Below, in pieces: positions 36,486-44,878 of a stretch of 64,000 nt of DNA. Source of the stretch: Aurantiacibacter poecillastricola (GTDB lineage Bacteria > Pseudomonadota > Alphaproteobacteria > Sphingomonadales > Sphingomonadaceae); assembly GCF_030730945.1 (NCBI RefSeq), contig NZ_JAVAMS010000002.1:1054001-1118000 (forward strand), in the 5' to 3' direction. The notes below the pieces were generated by a model. It did not search any database. It worked only from the letters and a program-made list of their open reading frames with translations, and had not been told where the DNA came from. A program made the translations under genes and the position numbers. Every line of letters starts with the position of its first letter. The first letter of the stretch is position 1.

Positions 36486-37046
36486 TCAGTTGTTACGCGG
36501 CGCTCGTGACGACGAATGGTACTGAACGATCTTCCAGCCATCCGCATCATGGGCAAGCACCGAGGTCGCAACGCCTTCGCGGTCGATCACGCGGCCGTCG
36601 GCCAGTTCGATCCGATAGGTGTACGATTCGCGGCCATACGCCATATGTCCCATCCGGGTGACTGCGAGCGTCGGTTCGCCGAAGGTGAAGCTGGTTATTG
36701 CATCGAGTTCCGGTCCCAGGTGATGCTCCATGTAATACGTGAAGCTGCCTTCCGCCTTGCCGTTTTCGTAAACGAAGGATTCCTCGGCAAACAGCGCGGC
36801 CATGGCCTCTGCATCGCGCGACGTCAGGGCATCCCGATATGATGTCAGAACCGCCTCGGCTTCCGCAACGTCATCATTCATCGCATCCATATGCTCGGCG
36901 TGGTTCATGCCCTGCTCCGTATGGTCCATCTGCGTCGAAGCCGTAGGGTCCGAGTGCGCGGAATGATCCATGGATTGTGCCAGGGCGGGAGTGCCGCCTG
37001 CAGCCAAGGCCAGGGCGACCGCGCTTAGAGATAGTCTTATCCTCAT
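36486..37046 (-). CDS. Exported NTF2/SnoaL-like (DUF4440-type) protein with His/Met segment
   Basis: A signal peptide (LALAAGGTPALAQ) is followed by a Met/His/Asp-rich stretch (MDHSAHSDP, MDHTEQGMNHAEHMDAM). An NTF2-like cone domain follows (VLTSYRDALTSRDAEAMAALFAEE to DGWKIVQYHSSSR). The repeat is of the same type as in CopA and CopB, so it probably binds copper in the periplasm. It lies 16 bases downstream of copB. Confidence 0.75.
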   Translation of the reverse strand: MRIRLSLSAVALALAAGGTPALAQSMDHSAHSDPTASTQMDHTEQGMNHAEHMDAMNDDVAEAEAVLTSYRDALTSRDAEAMAALFAEESFVYENGKAEGSFTYYMEHHLGPELDAITSFTFGEPTLAVTRMGHMAYGRESYTYRIELADGRVIDREGVATSVLAHDADGWKIVQYHSSSRAPRNN

Positions 37047-37062
37047 TGTATATTTCCTTCTC

Positions 37063-38379
37063 TTAAAACCAGAATCGCATGCCCACGACGTAATTCGTCA
37101 CGCTAGGGTCTTCCCCTGCGGCGCGTGCAAAATCGGCACTCTGACCGATCCGCCACTCCTGGGAGACGCCGACATAGGGCGCGAATTCGCGTGCGAACTC
37201 GTAGCGAAGACGCAGACCTGCCTCGATCCGGTCGAGGCCAGCGCCAATGCCGAGTTCGGGAATATCCTGAGCCGAAAGAGCGATTTCGGCTCGCGGCTGG
37301 AGGATCAGCCGCTGCGTGATGCGCTGATCAAGCTCGCCCTCGAAGCGCGCGGTTACATCACCCTTGTTCGATACGAACGCTGCAACGTCGACCTCGAACT
37401 GGTAGGGAGCAATGCCCTGTATGCCAATGACAGCATGGGTGCGCTCGGGTCCTGTTAAATCCTGGCGCACACCTGTCTGTAGGTCGAAAAAGGGAGCGAT
37501 CGCCCGGCTCCAGAGTGCCTGGACTTCGGCTCCCTCGACAGGCTCACCGAAGCTGCCTTCGCCCTCGGATTTGAACCAGAACTTGTCGATATCACCACCA
37601 TAATAGCCCTGGATGTCCCAAAGATATCCATCCACTCCCTCGCGGGCGCGGTATTCGAGCCGGTCGCCCTGAAACCAGAAGCGCATCCCGCCGTCGGTCT
37701 CGCGGACAAGTTCGCGCCGCGCTTCGTTCATGGCTTCCTCGCCCCAGATCGCGACCGCCGCGCGCGCGGGACCGCTCCCGGCTTCGGGAGGAGGCGGCAG
37801 CAGCGGGATATCGTCGTTCGAGCCCATCTGCATCGCCGAATGGTCCATGCCCTGCATATCCTGCGATCCCGTCTGCCCATGGTTCATCTGGCTGTGATCC
37901 ATCTGCCCATGGTCCATCGACGAGTTGCTGGCTTCCGCCTGACCCATGTCGCCTTGGTTCATCTGCGAATGATCCATCGCGCCTTCGGCAGGCGTGCCAT
38001 GCGGCATCGAGCCATGATCCATTCCTTCATGACTCCCGGGTGTAGTCTCCGGACGGGCAGCGTCCATCGGCATTGCCATGCCCGAATGACCATCCTGAGC
38101 GGTCGTCGAACCATGAGACATAGTCGAATGGTCCATCGTCGAATGATCCATGGCAACTTCAGGCTGGGTCACTGGTTCGCAAGCTCCTTCGGCTACCGGG
38201 TGCCCCATCGCGCGATGGCGCTGGGCTTCTTCTTCGCACTTTGTCTTGGCGTCAGCCTGCGCCTCGGCGCTCTGCTGCGGCTCCGCGGGCGAATGACCGG
38301 CATGCTGCGCCGCAGCGGGGGAGGCGAGAACTGAGCCGACTGCGATCGATGCGAGCAGGCTGGTAATACGAATCTTCAT
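37063..38379 (-). CDS. copB: Copper resistance protein B (outer membrane)
   Basis: CopB is an outer-membrane beta-barrel with an exported metal-binding N-terminal region. The 438-residue precursor has a signal peptide ending SPAAAQ. About 150 residues of MDHSxM repeats follow (for example MDHSTMDHSTMSHG). The CopB barrel starts near residue 205 (IWGEEAMNEARRELVRE, DRLEYRAREGVDGYLWD) and ends in a Phe (VVGMRFWF), as outer-membrane proteins do. Its start overlaps the copA stop as ATGA. Confidence 0.92.
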   Translation of the reverse strand: MKIRITSLLASIAVGSVLASPAAAQHAGHSPAEPQQSAEAQADAKTKCEEEAQRHRAMGHPVAEGACEPVTQPEVAMDHSTMDHSTMSHGSTTAQDGHSGMAMPMDAARPETTPGSHEGMDHGSMPHGTPAEGAMDHSQMNQGDMGQAEASNSSMDHGQMDHSQMNHGQTGSQDMQGMDHSAMQMGSNDDIPLLPPPPEAGSGPARAAVAIWGEEAMNEARRELVRETDGGMRFWFQGDRLEYRAREGVDGYLWDIQGYYGGDIDKFWFKSEGEGSFGEPVEGAEVQALWSRAIAPFFDLQTGVRQDLTGPERTHAVIGIQGIAPYQFEVDVAAFVSNKGDVTARFEGELDQRITQRLILQPRAEIALSAQDIPELGIGAGLDRIEAGLRLRYEFAREFAPYVGVSQEWRIGQSADFARAAGEDPSVTNYVVGMRFWF

Positions 38380-40226
38380 GCTTCGCTCCCATCGGGATTG
38401 GCGACAGTGACGATCTGAAACATCCCGGCATGCATGTGGTAGAGAAGGTGGCAGTGGAAGGCCCAGTCGCCCGGCTCGTCCGCCGTCAGGTCGAACTGCG
38501 CGCTGCCGCCCGGCTGCACGTTAACCGTGTGCTTGAGCGGCTGACGATCGGCAGGTGCGCCGTTAACCAGTTCGAAGAAGTGCCCATGCAAGTGGATCGG
38601 GTGCGCCATCATCGTGTTGTTTATCAATTTGACACGCACGCGTTCGTTATAGGCAAAGCGGATCGGCTCGTCGGAGACGGCGGAGAACTTCTTGCCGTCG
38701 AACGACCACATATAGCGTTCCATGTTCCCGGTGAGATGGATTTCCATCCGCCGCGAGGGAGTCCGCCCCTCCTGATGAGGTGTCAGCGAGCGGAGCTTGC
38801 GATAGTCGAGGGTGCGGTGGGGGACATCGGCAAGGCCGATGCCGGGGTCGCCCATACGGTCGACCGGGTTCATCGAGACCATGTCGAGACCGGGCCCGAC
38901 CTTCACGTCGGGAGGCAGGAGCGATGTATCGCGCATCTGCATACCTCCCGCCATGCCAGCCATTCCGGCCATCTCCGCCGAACCGCCATCCATACCGGAC
39001 ATCCCATCCGCGCCAGCCGCTCCGCTCGATCCGTGGTCCATTCCGGCCATACCGCCGGCGCCATGATCCATGCCGGTCATACCGGCATCGTTGCTGCCAG
39101 CCCCGTGGTCCATACCGCTCATGCCCATATCAGCCATGGTCAGAAGCGGGGGATCGCGCAGCGGCGGAATGGCCGCGCGCGCGCCAGGCGCGCTCGCAAG
39201 CGTTGCGATCCCCATTCCGGACCTATCCACCGACTCGGCCACCAATGTGTACGCCTGCTGCTCACCCGGCGTCACGACGACGTCGTAGGTCTCCGCGACG
39301 CCGATCTGGAACTCGTCCACTTCGACCGGCTCGACGTTCTGCCCGTCGGCTTGAACGACGGTCATCGGCAGGCCTGGAATGCGGATATTGAAGAAGGTCA
39401 TGGCCCCGGCATTGATGAAGCGCAGCCGCACGCGCTCGCCCGGACGGAAGAGATATTCCAGATTGTCGAGCGGGCCATGACCGTTCAGCAGGTAAGTGTA
39501 GGCTGGGGCCGACACATCGCTAAGGTCGGTCGGCATCATACGCATTCTCGCCCACATCCGGCGATCCTCGCCCGAAAGCGGATAGTCGTCGGTCCAGGTA
39601 TTCATGTTGTAGTTGAAGTAGCCTTCGCCCTTCTTGAGCTTGTCGAAAATCGTGTGGGGCGACATTTCGCTGAATTCGCTGAGCACCACGATATATTCGC
39701 GGTCCGCCTGGACCGGATCGGGTCCAGCCGGATCCACCACAATGGCGCCGTAATGCCCGGCCTGTTCCTGCAGGCCGCTATGCGAGTGCCACCAGTAGGT
39801 GCCCGACTGGCGCACCGGGAATTCAGCGGTGAAGGTCTCTCCGGGCTTGACGCCGGGGAAGCTTACACCTGGCACCCCGTCGAGTTCGAATGGCACGAGC
39901 AGCCCGTGCCAGTGGATCGAGGTGTCTTCCTCGAGCTGGTTATGGACGTTCAATCGGACGGTCGTGCCTTCCTTCAAACGCAACAACGGGCCGGGGATCG
40001 TGCCGTTGACGGCGATGGCGCCGCCGCGTCTGTTGCCGGTTGCAAAGGCAGACCGCGCGACAGTGAGGTCGATATTCGGCCCGGATACTTCATCCAGCCC
40101 TTTGCGGGCGTTTCCTGCAAGGATGTCCGCGCCGCGCGCCCAGGCCGGCATGGCACCGGAGAGACCAAGCAGGCCCAGCCCGCTAGCACTTGTTCCAAGG
40201 AATCTTCGGCGATTGAGGGCAGGCAT
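38376..40226 (-). CDS. copA: Copper resistance multicopper oxidase CopA
   Basis: This periplasmic laccase-like oxidase is exported by Tat (RRRFLGTSASGLGLLGL at the N-terminus). All copper-binding motifs are present: IHWHGLL, WWHSHSG, HPIHLHGHFF and FHCHLLYHMHAGMF with the type 1 Cys/His/Met. Between domains 2 and 3 there is a 65-residue Met/Gly/His insert with MDHG repeats, proposed to bind extra Cu(I). The 616-residue length matches PcoA/CopA. The gene has its own ECF-type promoter within the end of the sigma gene. Confidence 0.95.
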   Translation of the reverse strand: MPALNRRRFLGTSASGLGLLGLSGAMPAWARGADILAGNARKGLDEVSGPNIDLTVARSAFATGNRRGGAIAVNGTIPGPLLRLKEGTTVRLNVHNQLEEDTSIHWHGLLVPFELDGVPGVSFPGVKPGETFTAEFPVRQSGTYWWHSHSGLQEQAGHYGAIVVDPAGPDPVQADREYIVVLSEFSEMSPHTIFDKLKKGEGYFNYNMNTWTDDYPLSGEDRRMWARMRMMPTDLSDVSAPAYTYLLNGHGPLDNLEYLFRPGERVRLRFINAGAMTFFNIRIPGLPMTVVQADGQNVEPVEVDEFQIGVAETYDVVVTPGEQQAYTLVAESVDRSGMGIATLASAPGARAAIPPLRDPPLLTMADMGMSGMDHGAGSNDAGMTGMDHGAGGMAGMDHGSSGAAGADGMSGMDGGSAEMAGMAGMAGGMQMRDTSLLPPDVKVGPGLDMVSMNPVDRMGDPGIGLADVPHRTLDYRKLRSLTPHQEGRTPSRRMEIHLTGNMERYMWSFDGKKFSAVSDEPIRFAYNERVRVKLINNTMMAHPIHLHGHFFELVNGAPADRQPLKHTVNVQPGGSAQFDLTADEPGDWAFHCHLLYHMHAGMFQIVTVANPDGSEA

Positions 40227-40258
40227 AGGGGGCTCCTGAAAATGCGTATACCGTCACA

Positions 40259-40285
40259 TACGCGGTCAGCTGCCCTACCCCTCAA
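40259..40285 (-). promoter_or_regulatory. ECF-type promoter, TTGAGGG-N16-CGTA (copy 2), upstream of copA
   Basis: Minus strand: TTGAGGG at 40279-40285 lies within the last codons of the sigma gene (Phe-Glu-Gly-stop). After 16 bases, CGTA is at 40259-40262, 32 bases before the copA start. Confidence 0.75.
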
Positions 40286-40841
40286 ACTTTTCGAACCGCT
40301 CCTTCAGCCGGTTGCGCGCACGATAGATGCGCGTCTCGACGGCTTTCTCGGTGGTGCCGAGCAGCTCGGCAGCCTCGGCCTGGCTGTACCCCTCGACAGT
40401 GACCAGCACGAGCGCCTCTTGTAGGCGCACCGGCAAGCGCCCGATTTCGGCCTGGACCAGCCGCAGCTGTTCGCGGGCTCCGGCAACATTTTCGGGATTA
40501 GGGGCATCGTCGGCAACGGCGTCGGCTTCCCGCCCATCCGGCAAACCAAGGAAGCCAATAACTTTCCTGCGGCGGAGCTTGTCGCGGCACCGGTTGAGAA
40601 CGATTGTCGTCAAATAGGGACCGATGGGCTTGCTCGGATCGAGGCGATGACGTGTCAGCCAGACCGACGCGAGACCGTCCTGAACGACATCTTCGGCCCG
40701 CGATGGTGAACCCAGCATGCGCGTGGCAAGCGCAATCAACCGGGCGATCTCGCTCTCGACGAGAGCTGTGAACGCCCGCTTGTCACCGGCTATCGCCCGC
40801 CCGATCAGAGCTTCATCCGAAGTGTCATCCACCGCTGCCAA
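40275..40841 (-). CDS. ECF RNA polymerase sigma factor (CnrH-like)
   Basis: The 188-residue ECF sigma factor has region 2 (FTALVESEIARLIALATRML, AEDVVQDGLASVWL) and region 4 with its helix-turn-helix (EGYSQAEAAELLGTTEKAVETR). It is preceded by a CnrX-like sensor and a CnrY-like membrane anti-sigma gene in the order YXH known for cobalt/nickel resistance in Cupriavidus, which predicts release of sigma when the sensor binds metal. Its likely targets are the five TTGAGGG-N16-CGTA promoters. The gene ends within one of them. Confidence 0.92.
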   Translation of the reverse strand: MAAVDDTSDEALIGRAIAGDKRAFTALVESEIARLIALATRMLGSPSRAEDVVQDGLASVWLTRHRLDPSKPIGPYLTTIVLNRCRDKLRRRKVIGFLGLPDGREADAVADDAPNPENVAGAREQLRLVQAEIGRLPVRLQEALVLVTVEGYSQAEAAELLGTTEKAVETRIYRARNRLKERFEKFEG

Positions 40842-40847
40842 GGCTGG

Positions 40848-41282
40848 TCAGTCACGCGGATCGCGCGTGAGGGCCGCGGACACTTTCCGGTCGAACTGGA
40901 GCTGCTGATCGGAATCGAGAATTTCCCGCATGTCGAAGACGTGGCGCACGGTCGCTTTTTGCAAATCGCCCATGCGCGCATGCACCTCGTCGATCGCGGC
41001 ACTGACTTCGGGCCCGTATTCGTGCTCGGTTTCCATTGCCTGGGCGAGCTGGGCGTTGGCTGCGCGCGCAGAGGCTTCGAGCCTTGCCTGTTCTACCGCG
41101 AAACGCGCTTCGAGCGCATCGAGCCGCTGCTCCTGGTCAGCCGTGAGCGACAGCTCATCGTGCACGAACTGGTGCAGGCCGCCCTCGGCATCGTTGTTGG
41201 CCCAGCGATCGGCGGCAAGCGCTCCTAGGCATCCGGCGAGCGCCGCCAGCAGGACCGCAAGGACAAGGTGAAACTTCTTCAA
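40848..41282 (-). CDS. CnrX-like periplasmic metal sensor
   Basis: The 144-residue product has an N-terminal membrane anchor (FHLVLAVLLAALAGCLGALAA) and a helical periplasmic sensor domain. Candidate metal ligands are His37, His41, Glu58, His114 and Met118. Each is offset by five from the CnrX ligands His42, His46, Glu63, His119 and Met123, so all five are kept with identical spacing. It lies three bases after the anti-sigma gene and six before the sigma gene. Confidence 0.85.
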   Translation of the reverse strand: MKKFHLVLAVLLAALAGCLGALAADRWANNDAEGGLHQFVHDELSLTADQEQRLDALEARFAVEQARLEASARAANAQLAQAMETEHEYGPEVSAAIDEVHARMGDLQKATVRHVFDMREILDSDQQLQFDRKVSAALTRDPRD

Positions 41283-41285
41283 CGT

Positions 41286-41582
41286 CTATGACCCCACATG
41301 AAGCAATGCAGCGGGTGACAGGGATTCTCCGCCAACGAGGCTCTCGCCAACAATTTCTGTAGGAGCGCCGTTTTCGGACGGCCATCCGCTGGTCCCTGCG
41401 CCTGCCGTTAGGCCGACGACAAACAGACCGGCGAACAAGGCCATTCTGCGCCGCTGATCGGCAATTTCCCCCAGCTGCCCTGCGCGCTGCCAGACGCCGT
41501 TCATGAAGTCGGGCGGCACGTCGCCAGCCTTCTGCGAGGCCATGGTGCCGAGCATCGCATCGAGTGTCTGATTGTCACGCAT
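41286..41582 (-). CDS. CnrY-like anti-sigma factor
   Basis: The 98-residue product has a cytoplasmic N-terminus (TLDAMLGTMASQKAGDVPPDF) that would clamp the sigma factor, one membrane helix (about residues 47-63, ALFAGLFVVGLTAGAGT) and a short periplasmic tail. Sequence is little conserved in this family, so the call rests on topology, size and its place directly before the CnrX-like gene. It is the first gene of the operon and is preceded by an ECF-type promoter 30 bases upstream, which implies autoregulation. Confidence 0.75.
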   Translation of the reverse strand: MRDNQTLDAMLGTMASQKAGDVPPDFMNGVWQRAGQLGEIADQRRRMALFAGLFVVGLTAGAGTSGWPSENGAPTEIVGESLVGGESLSPAALLHVGS

Positions 41583-41612
41583 CCCTTGCTCCTGTCGGTT
41601 GCACGGTTCCTA

Positions 41613-41639
41613 TACGCGATGCTTCGCGCAAACCCTCAA
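41613..41639 (-). promoter_or_regulatory. ECF-type promoter, TTGAGGG-N16-CGTA (copy 3), sigma operon
   Basis: Minus strand: TTGAGGG at 41633-41639, 16 bases, CGTA at 41613-41616, then 30 bases to the anti-sigma start. The divergent copy 4 begins ten bases away, so the two -35 elements form an inverted repeat. Confidence 0.8.
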
Positions 41640-41648
41640 GTTTCTTTT

Positions 41649-41675
41649 TTGAGGGGTGCGGGTCGGCGACGCGTA
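41649..41675 (+). promoter_or_regulatory. ECF-type promoter, TTGAGGG-N16-CGTA (copy 4), methyltransferase operon
   Basis: Plus strand: TTGAGGG at 41649-41655, 16 bases, CGTA at 41672-41675, then 55 bases to the ATG at 41731. Confidence 0.8.
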
Positions 41676-41730
41676 AGAGGAGTAAGTCAAGCAACAGCGG
41701 CAAGTACCAGCGTCGAATAGGAGCCATGGC

Positions 41731-42417
41731 ATGAAAAGCGCGGCAGTTCCGCCAAAAGAGCGCGAGTTCACTCCGCCGCTGGGCAAAAGCTGGCTCACGC
41801 CGTTCTATGATCGCGCGATCGCAGTCTTTACGCGCGAGAGACGGTGGCGCCGCGCAATCGTCGAAAAGGCCGCATTGCTGCCCGGCGACAAGGTCATCGA
41901 TGTCGGGTGCGGCACCGGGACCTTGCTCAGGGCGCTGATGGCCAACTGCCCCGAAGCCGGCTTCATCGGCGTTGAGCCCGACCCCGCAGCGCTGGCTATC
42001 GCGCAGCGCAAGTTCGGTGCCGGAGCCGATATGGTCCGGTGGCACAACGGCTTTCTCGATAGTCTCGAGCTTTCCGACGGCTGGCGGCCAAACAAGATCG
42101 TCAGCAGCCTCGTCCTTCACCAGGTCCCCGTATCGCAAAAGCGCGCGATCCTCGACCAGATCGAGAACCTGCTCGCCCCCGGGGGCATGGCGCTGATTGC
42201 CGACTATATGCGGCAGGATGCTCCACTCATGCGCGCGCTGTTCCGTTCGAGCGTTCAGCTTCTCGACGGCGTCAAGGACACCCAGCCGAGCGCCGACGGA
42301 GCCGTCGAGAAATTGCTCGCCGAGATTTTCGCGGACGCCGAATTGCTCGATCGTATCCATACCGCGACCGGAACCATTTCTCTCTGGCGCGGCATCAAGA
42401 AAGGCAATGCTCAATGA
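41731..42417 (+). CDS. SAM-dependent class I methyltransferase
   Basis: The product has a Rossmann-type methyltransferase fold with motif I VIDVGCGTGTLLRAL and an acidic residue at IGVEPDPAALAIA. Later segments are PNKIVSSLVLHQVP and LAPGGMALIADYMR. Related proteins modify small molecules or thioether/metalloid substrates, but nothing indicates which. It is the first gene of an operon with DUF411 and DUF5676 genes, is coupled to the former by an ATGA overlap, and follows an ECF-type promoter. A role in metal or metalloid response is inferred. Confidence 0.85.
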   Translation: MKSAAVPPKEREFTPPLGKSWLTPFYDRAIAVFTRERRWRRAIVEKAALLPGDKVIDVGCGTGTLLRALMANCPEAGFIGVEPDPAALAIAQRKFGAGADMVRWHNGFLDSLELSDGWRPNKIVSSLVLHQVPVSQKRAILDQIENLLAPGGMALIADYMRQDAPLMRALFRSSVQLLDGVKDTQPSADGAVEKLLAEIFADAELLDRIHTATGTISLWRGIKKGNAQ

Positions 42418-42881
42418 ACCTCATGAAAGATTCGAGACCGCTACGCCGTTCGCTGGCGGCCTCGCTCCTCCTCGCCATTGCAGCCTGCTCGAATGCGGCC
42501 CAGGCCGCGACCTACACCATGTTCCGCGACGCAGGGTGCGGCTGCTGTCTCAATTGGGCCGGTCACGTAGAACACGGACTCGAAGCAGAGGTCGCCTCGG
42601 TCGACACCGACGACATGGCTGCGCTCAAGACAGCCAGGGGTGTGTCGCAGGATCTGTGGTCGTGCCACACGATGGAAGTCGATGGCTATATCATCGAAGG
42701 CCACGTGCCCGCCGATGCCATCGCGAAACTATTACGCGAAAGCCCCGAAGGCGTGGCAGGCCTGGCTGTGCCCGGAATGCCGCTTGGCTCGCCCGGAATG
42801 GAAGCCGGGGACCGGGTGCAGCCGTATGATGTCATCGCCTTCGGCTCAGGCGGGCAGCGCGTTTTCGCATCCTACCCGTGA
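42414..42881 (+). CDS. DUF411 periplasmic metal-binding protein
   Basis: DUF411 proteins are exported, thioredoxin-like and linked to copper or silver resistance. The N-terminus carries a signal peptide with a possible lipobox (LLLAIAACSNA). The core has the Cys cluster DAGCGCCLNW, then SCHTMEVDGYIIEGHVPADAI and a Met-rich VPGMPLGSPGME. This is the normal arrangement. It overlaps the methyltransferase stop by four bases. Confidence 0.9.
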   Translation: MNLMKDSRPLRRSLAASLLLAIAACSNAAQAATYTMFRDAGCGCCLNWAGHVEHGLEAEVASVDTDDMAALKTARGVSQDLWSCHTMEVDGYIIEGHVPADAIAKLLRESPEGVAGLAVPGMPLGSPGMEAGDRVQPYDVIAFGSGGQRVFASYP

Positions 42882-42925
42882 CCATGGACAAGCCATCTCA
42901 GCGCCAACTCTAACGGAGGACCATC

Positions 42926-43201
42926 ATGTCAGACTATTCGGTCAAAACCTCAATACTGATATGGGGCTGGACACTCAGCCTCTTCCTGCTTTTCAGCTAC
43001 CTGATCTGCATCGGTTTCGGCCTGCTCGCGCCCGAACAGGCGCACATGCACGAAGCGTGGGCGCCGCTGCTTCCCGGGTTCGAATGGCTGACCATCTCGG
43101 GCTTTCTGGCAGGCGCTCTCGGCAGCTTTTTGTACGGTTGGTACATCGCGATCATTGGGGTGCCAATGCTGCGATTTTTCCGGAACCGATTCAGGACGTA
43201 G
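42926..43201 (+). CDS. DUF5676 small membrane protein
   Basis: The 91-residue product has two membrane segments (WTLSLFLLFSYLICIGFGLL and TISGFLAGALGSFLYGWYIAII), a short loop with HMHEAW and a basic C-terminus. The family is common in metal-resistance clusters beside DUF411 or P-type ATPase genes, and its function is unknown. A GGAGG site eight bases upstream supports the ATG. It closes the methyltransferase operon. Confidence 0.8.
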   Translation: MSDYSVKTSILIWGWTLSLFLLFSYLICIGFGLLAPEQAHMHEAWAPLLPGFEWLTISGFLAGALGSFLYGWYIAIIGVPMLRFFRNRFRT

Positions 43202-43336
43202 CAGATCGGCGGCGATGGCCGCTTGCCTTGAAACTCGCGGAGCGTTTTTCGGTCGCGCAGGCAGTCCGCTTTAGGCCGCAATTTGCTCGAGCGCCCCGAG
43301 CAAAACGCAACTCTCCGGCTTTGTCCTGAAAGTTTT

Positions 43337-43363
43337 TTGAGGGACGCGGCAAGGGCGAACGTA
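43337..43363 (+). promoter_or_regulatory. ECF-type promoter, TTGAGGG-N16-CGTA (copy 5), permease operon
   Basis: Plus strand: TTGAGGG at 43337-43343, 16 bases, CGTA at 43360-43363, then 50 bases to the TTG start of the permease. Confidence 0.75.
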
Positions 43364-43413
43364 CTGGTCGACATAATCTTTCTTTCACGGGAGACCATCG
43401 ACAGGGGAAAGTC

Positions 43414-44766
43414 TTGCAAGACCATGAGCACGAGAATCAAAGCGAAACGGCTGGCTCGATAACCCTGCTGGGCGGCGTTGCGATGGGTACCGGCGTCATG
43501 ATCGGTGCCGGCATATTCGCGCTGACCGGGCAGATCGCCGAGCTCGCCGGTCCGCTCTTCCCCCTGTCTTTCATCGCCGGCGCGCTGGTAACTTCGCTGG
43601 CGGCCTACAGCTATATCAAGATGTCGAACAAATGGCCGTCTTCGGGCGGCATCGCGATGATCTTGCAGAAGGCCTACGGACCCGGCGTCATTGCCGCGTC
43701 GGCATCGCTCCTGATGGCTCTGTCGATGGTCATCAATGAAAGCCTCGTGGCCCGCACCTTTGCGACTTACGCGCTGCGCCCGTTTGGCCTCGAAAGCAGC
43801 GGGTGGCTCGTTTCGCTGGCAGCGCTTGCACTCATCATCTTCGCCTATCTCGTCAATGCAGCGGGCAACAAGTCGGTAAGCGGCTTCTCGCTCATCATGT
43901 CCGCCATCAAGATCGGCGGTATCGCGCTGTTCGCAGTCGCGGCGATCTGGGCCAGCGGATTTTCATCAGGCGCATTTTCGCAGTCCGTTTCGCTGACCAA
44001 TGCAGAAGCCCTGCTCGCCTCGGTTGCTTTCTCGATCCTCGCCTTCAAAGGCTTCACCACGATTACCAATAGCGGCGGCGAAATCGTTGACCCGCACAAG
44101 AATGTCGGCCGAACCATCATGATCTCGATAGCCGTCTGCATCGTGATCTATCTGCTTGTCGCAGTGGCGGTGGGTTCGAGCCTGAGCATATCCGAGATCG
44201 TCGAGGCGCGCGATTATTCGCTCGCGGCTGCGGCGCGTCCGGCGCTGGGAGAACTGGGCTTCTATTTCACCGTGGCGATCGCGATCGCCGCCACCACTTC
44301 GGGCGTGATAGCGAGCGTATTTGCCGTGTCGCGCATGCTTGCGATGCTGACCGACATGAAGATGATCCCGCACAGCCATTTCGGCATGAGCGGCGGGATT
44401 CGCAGCCACATGCTGGTCTATACGGTGGTCATTGCCGGGACGCTTGCGGTCCTGTTCGATCTGTCAAGGATCGCCTCGCTGGGCGCCTTCTTCTACCTCG
44501 TCATGGATATGCTGGTTCACTGGGGCGTCCTGCGCCACCTGCGCAAGGAAGTCGGCGCGCGCGCAACAATACTTCTGACAGCGCTCGCGGCAGATGGCGT
44601 GGTCCTCGCAGCCTTTACCGCGGCCAAATTGCGCAGCGATCCTGCCGTTGTCGCCTACGCGGCGATCGGCATCGTCGCAGTCTTCGTGGGAGAATGGATC
44701 TACCTCTCGCGCAATTCCGAAGCGCCCGCATCTCCTGAAGATGATGGGTCAGGAGAGAAAAGGTGA
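43414..44766 (+). CDS. APC-superfamily permease
   Basis: The 450-residue protein has 12 hydrophobic segments. TM1 has the amino-acid transporter motif GVAMGTGVMIGAGIFALTG. The N-terminus is short, with acidic and His residues (QDHEHENQ), and begins at a TTG with GGGGAA upstream. Most relatives carry amino acids or polyamines. Its presence behind an ECF-type promoter in a metal island suggests that it supplies or removes a thiol or amino acid needed under metal stress, or that it carries a metal complex; neither is proven. Confidence 0.85.
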   Translation: MQDHEHENQSETAGSITLLGGVAMGTGVMIGAGIFALTGQIAELAGPLFPLSFIAGALVTSLAAYSYIKMSNKWPSSGGIAMILQKAYGPGVIAASASLLMALSMVINESLVARTFATYALRPFGLESSGWLVSLAALALIIFAYLVNAAGNKSVSGFSLIMSAIKIGGIALFAVAAIWASGFSSGAFSQSVSLTNAEALLASVAFSILAFKGFTTITNSGGEIVDPHKNVGRTIMISIAVCIVIYLLVAVAVGSSLSISEIVEARDYSLAAAARPALGELGFYFTVAIAIAATTSGVIASVFAVSRMLAMLTDMKMIPHSHFGMSGGIRSHMLVYTVVIAGTLAVLFDLSRIASLGAFFYLVMDMLVHWGVLRHLRKEVGARATILLTALAADGVVLAAFTAAKLRSDPAVVAYAAIGIVAVFVGEWIYLSRNSEAPASPEDDGSGEKR

Positions 44767-44878
44767 TGGCACCTTCTTCAACCAGCTTTGCCGCTTTTAC
44801 GCCGGGCTTTTTCGAAACCGTTCACCGAAAACCGGCGTTGAGCACGAGAAACGTCAGGCAAAACAGATGGAGCGATTC

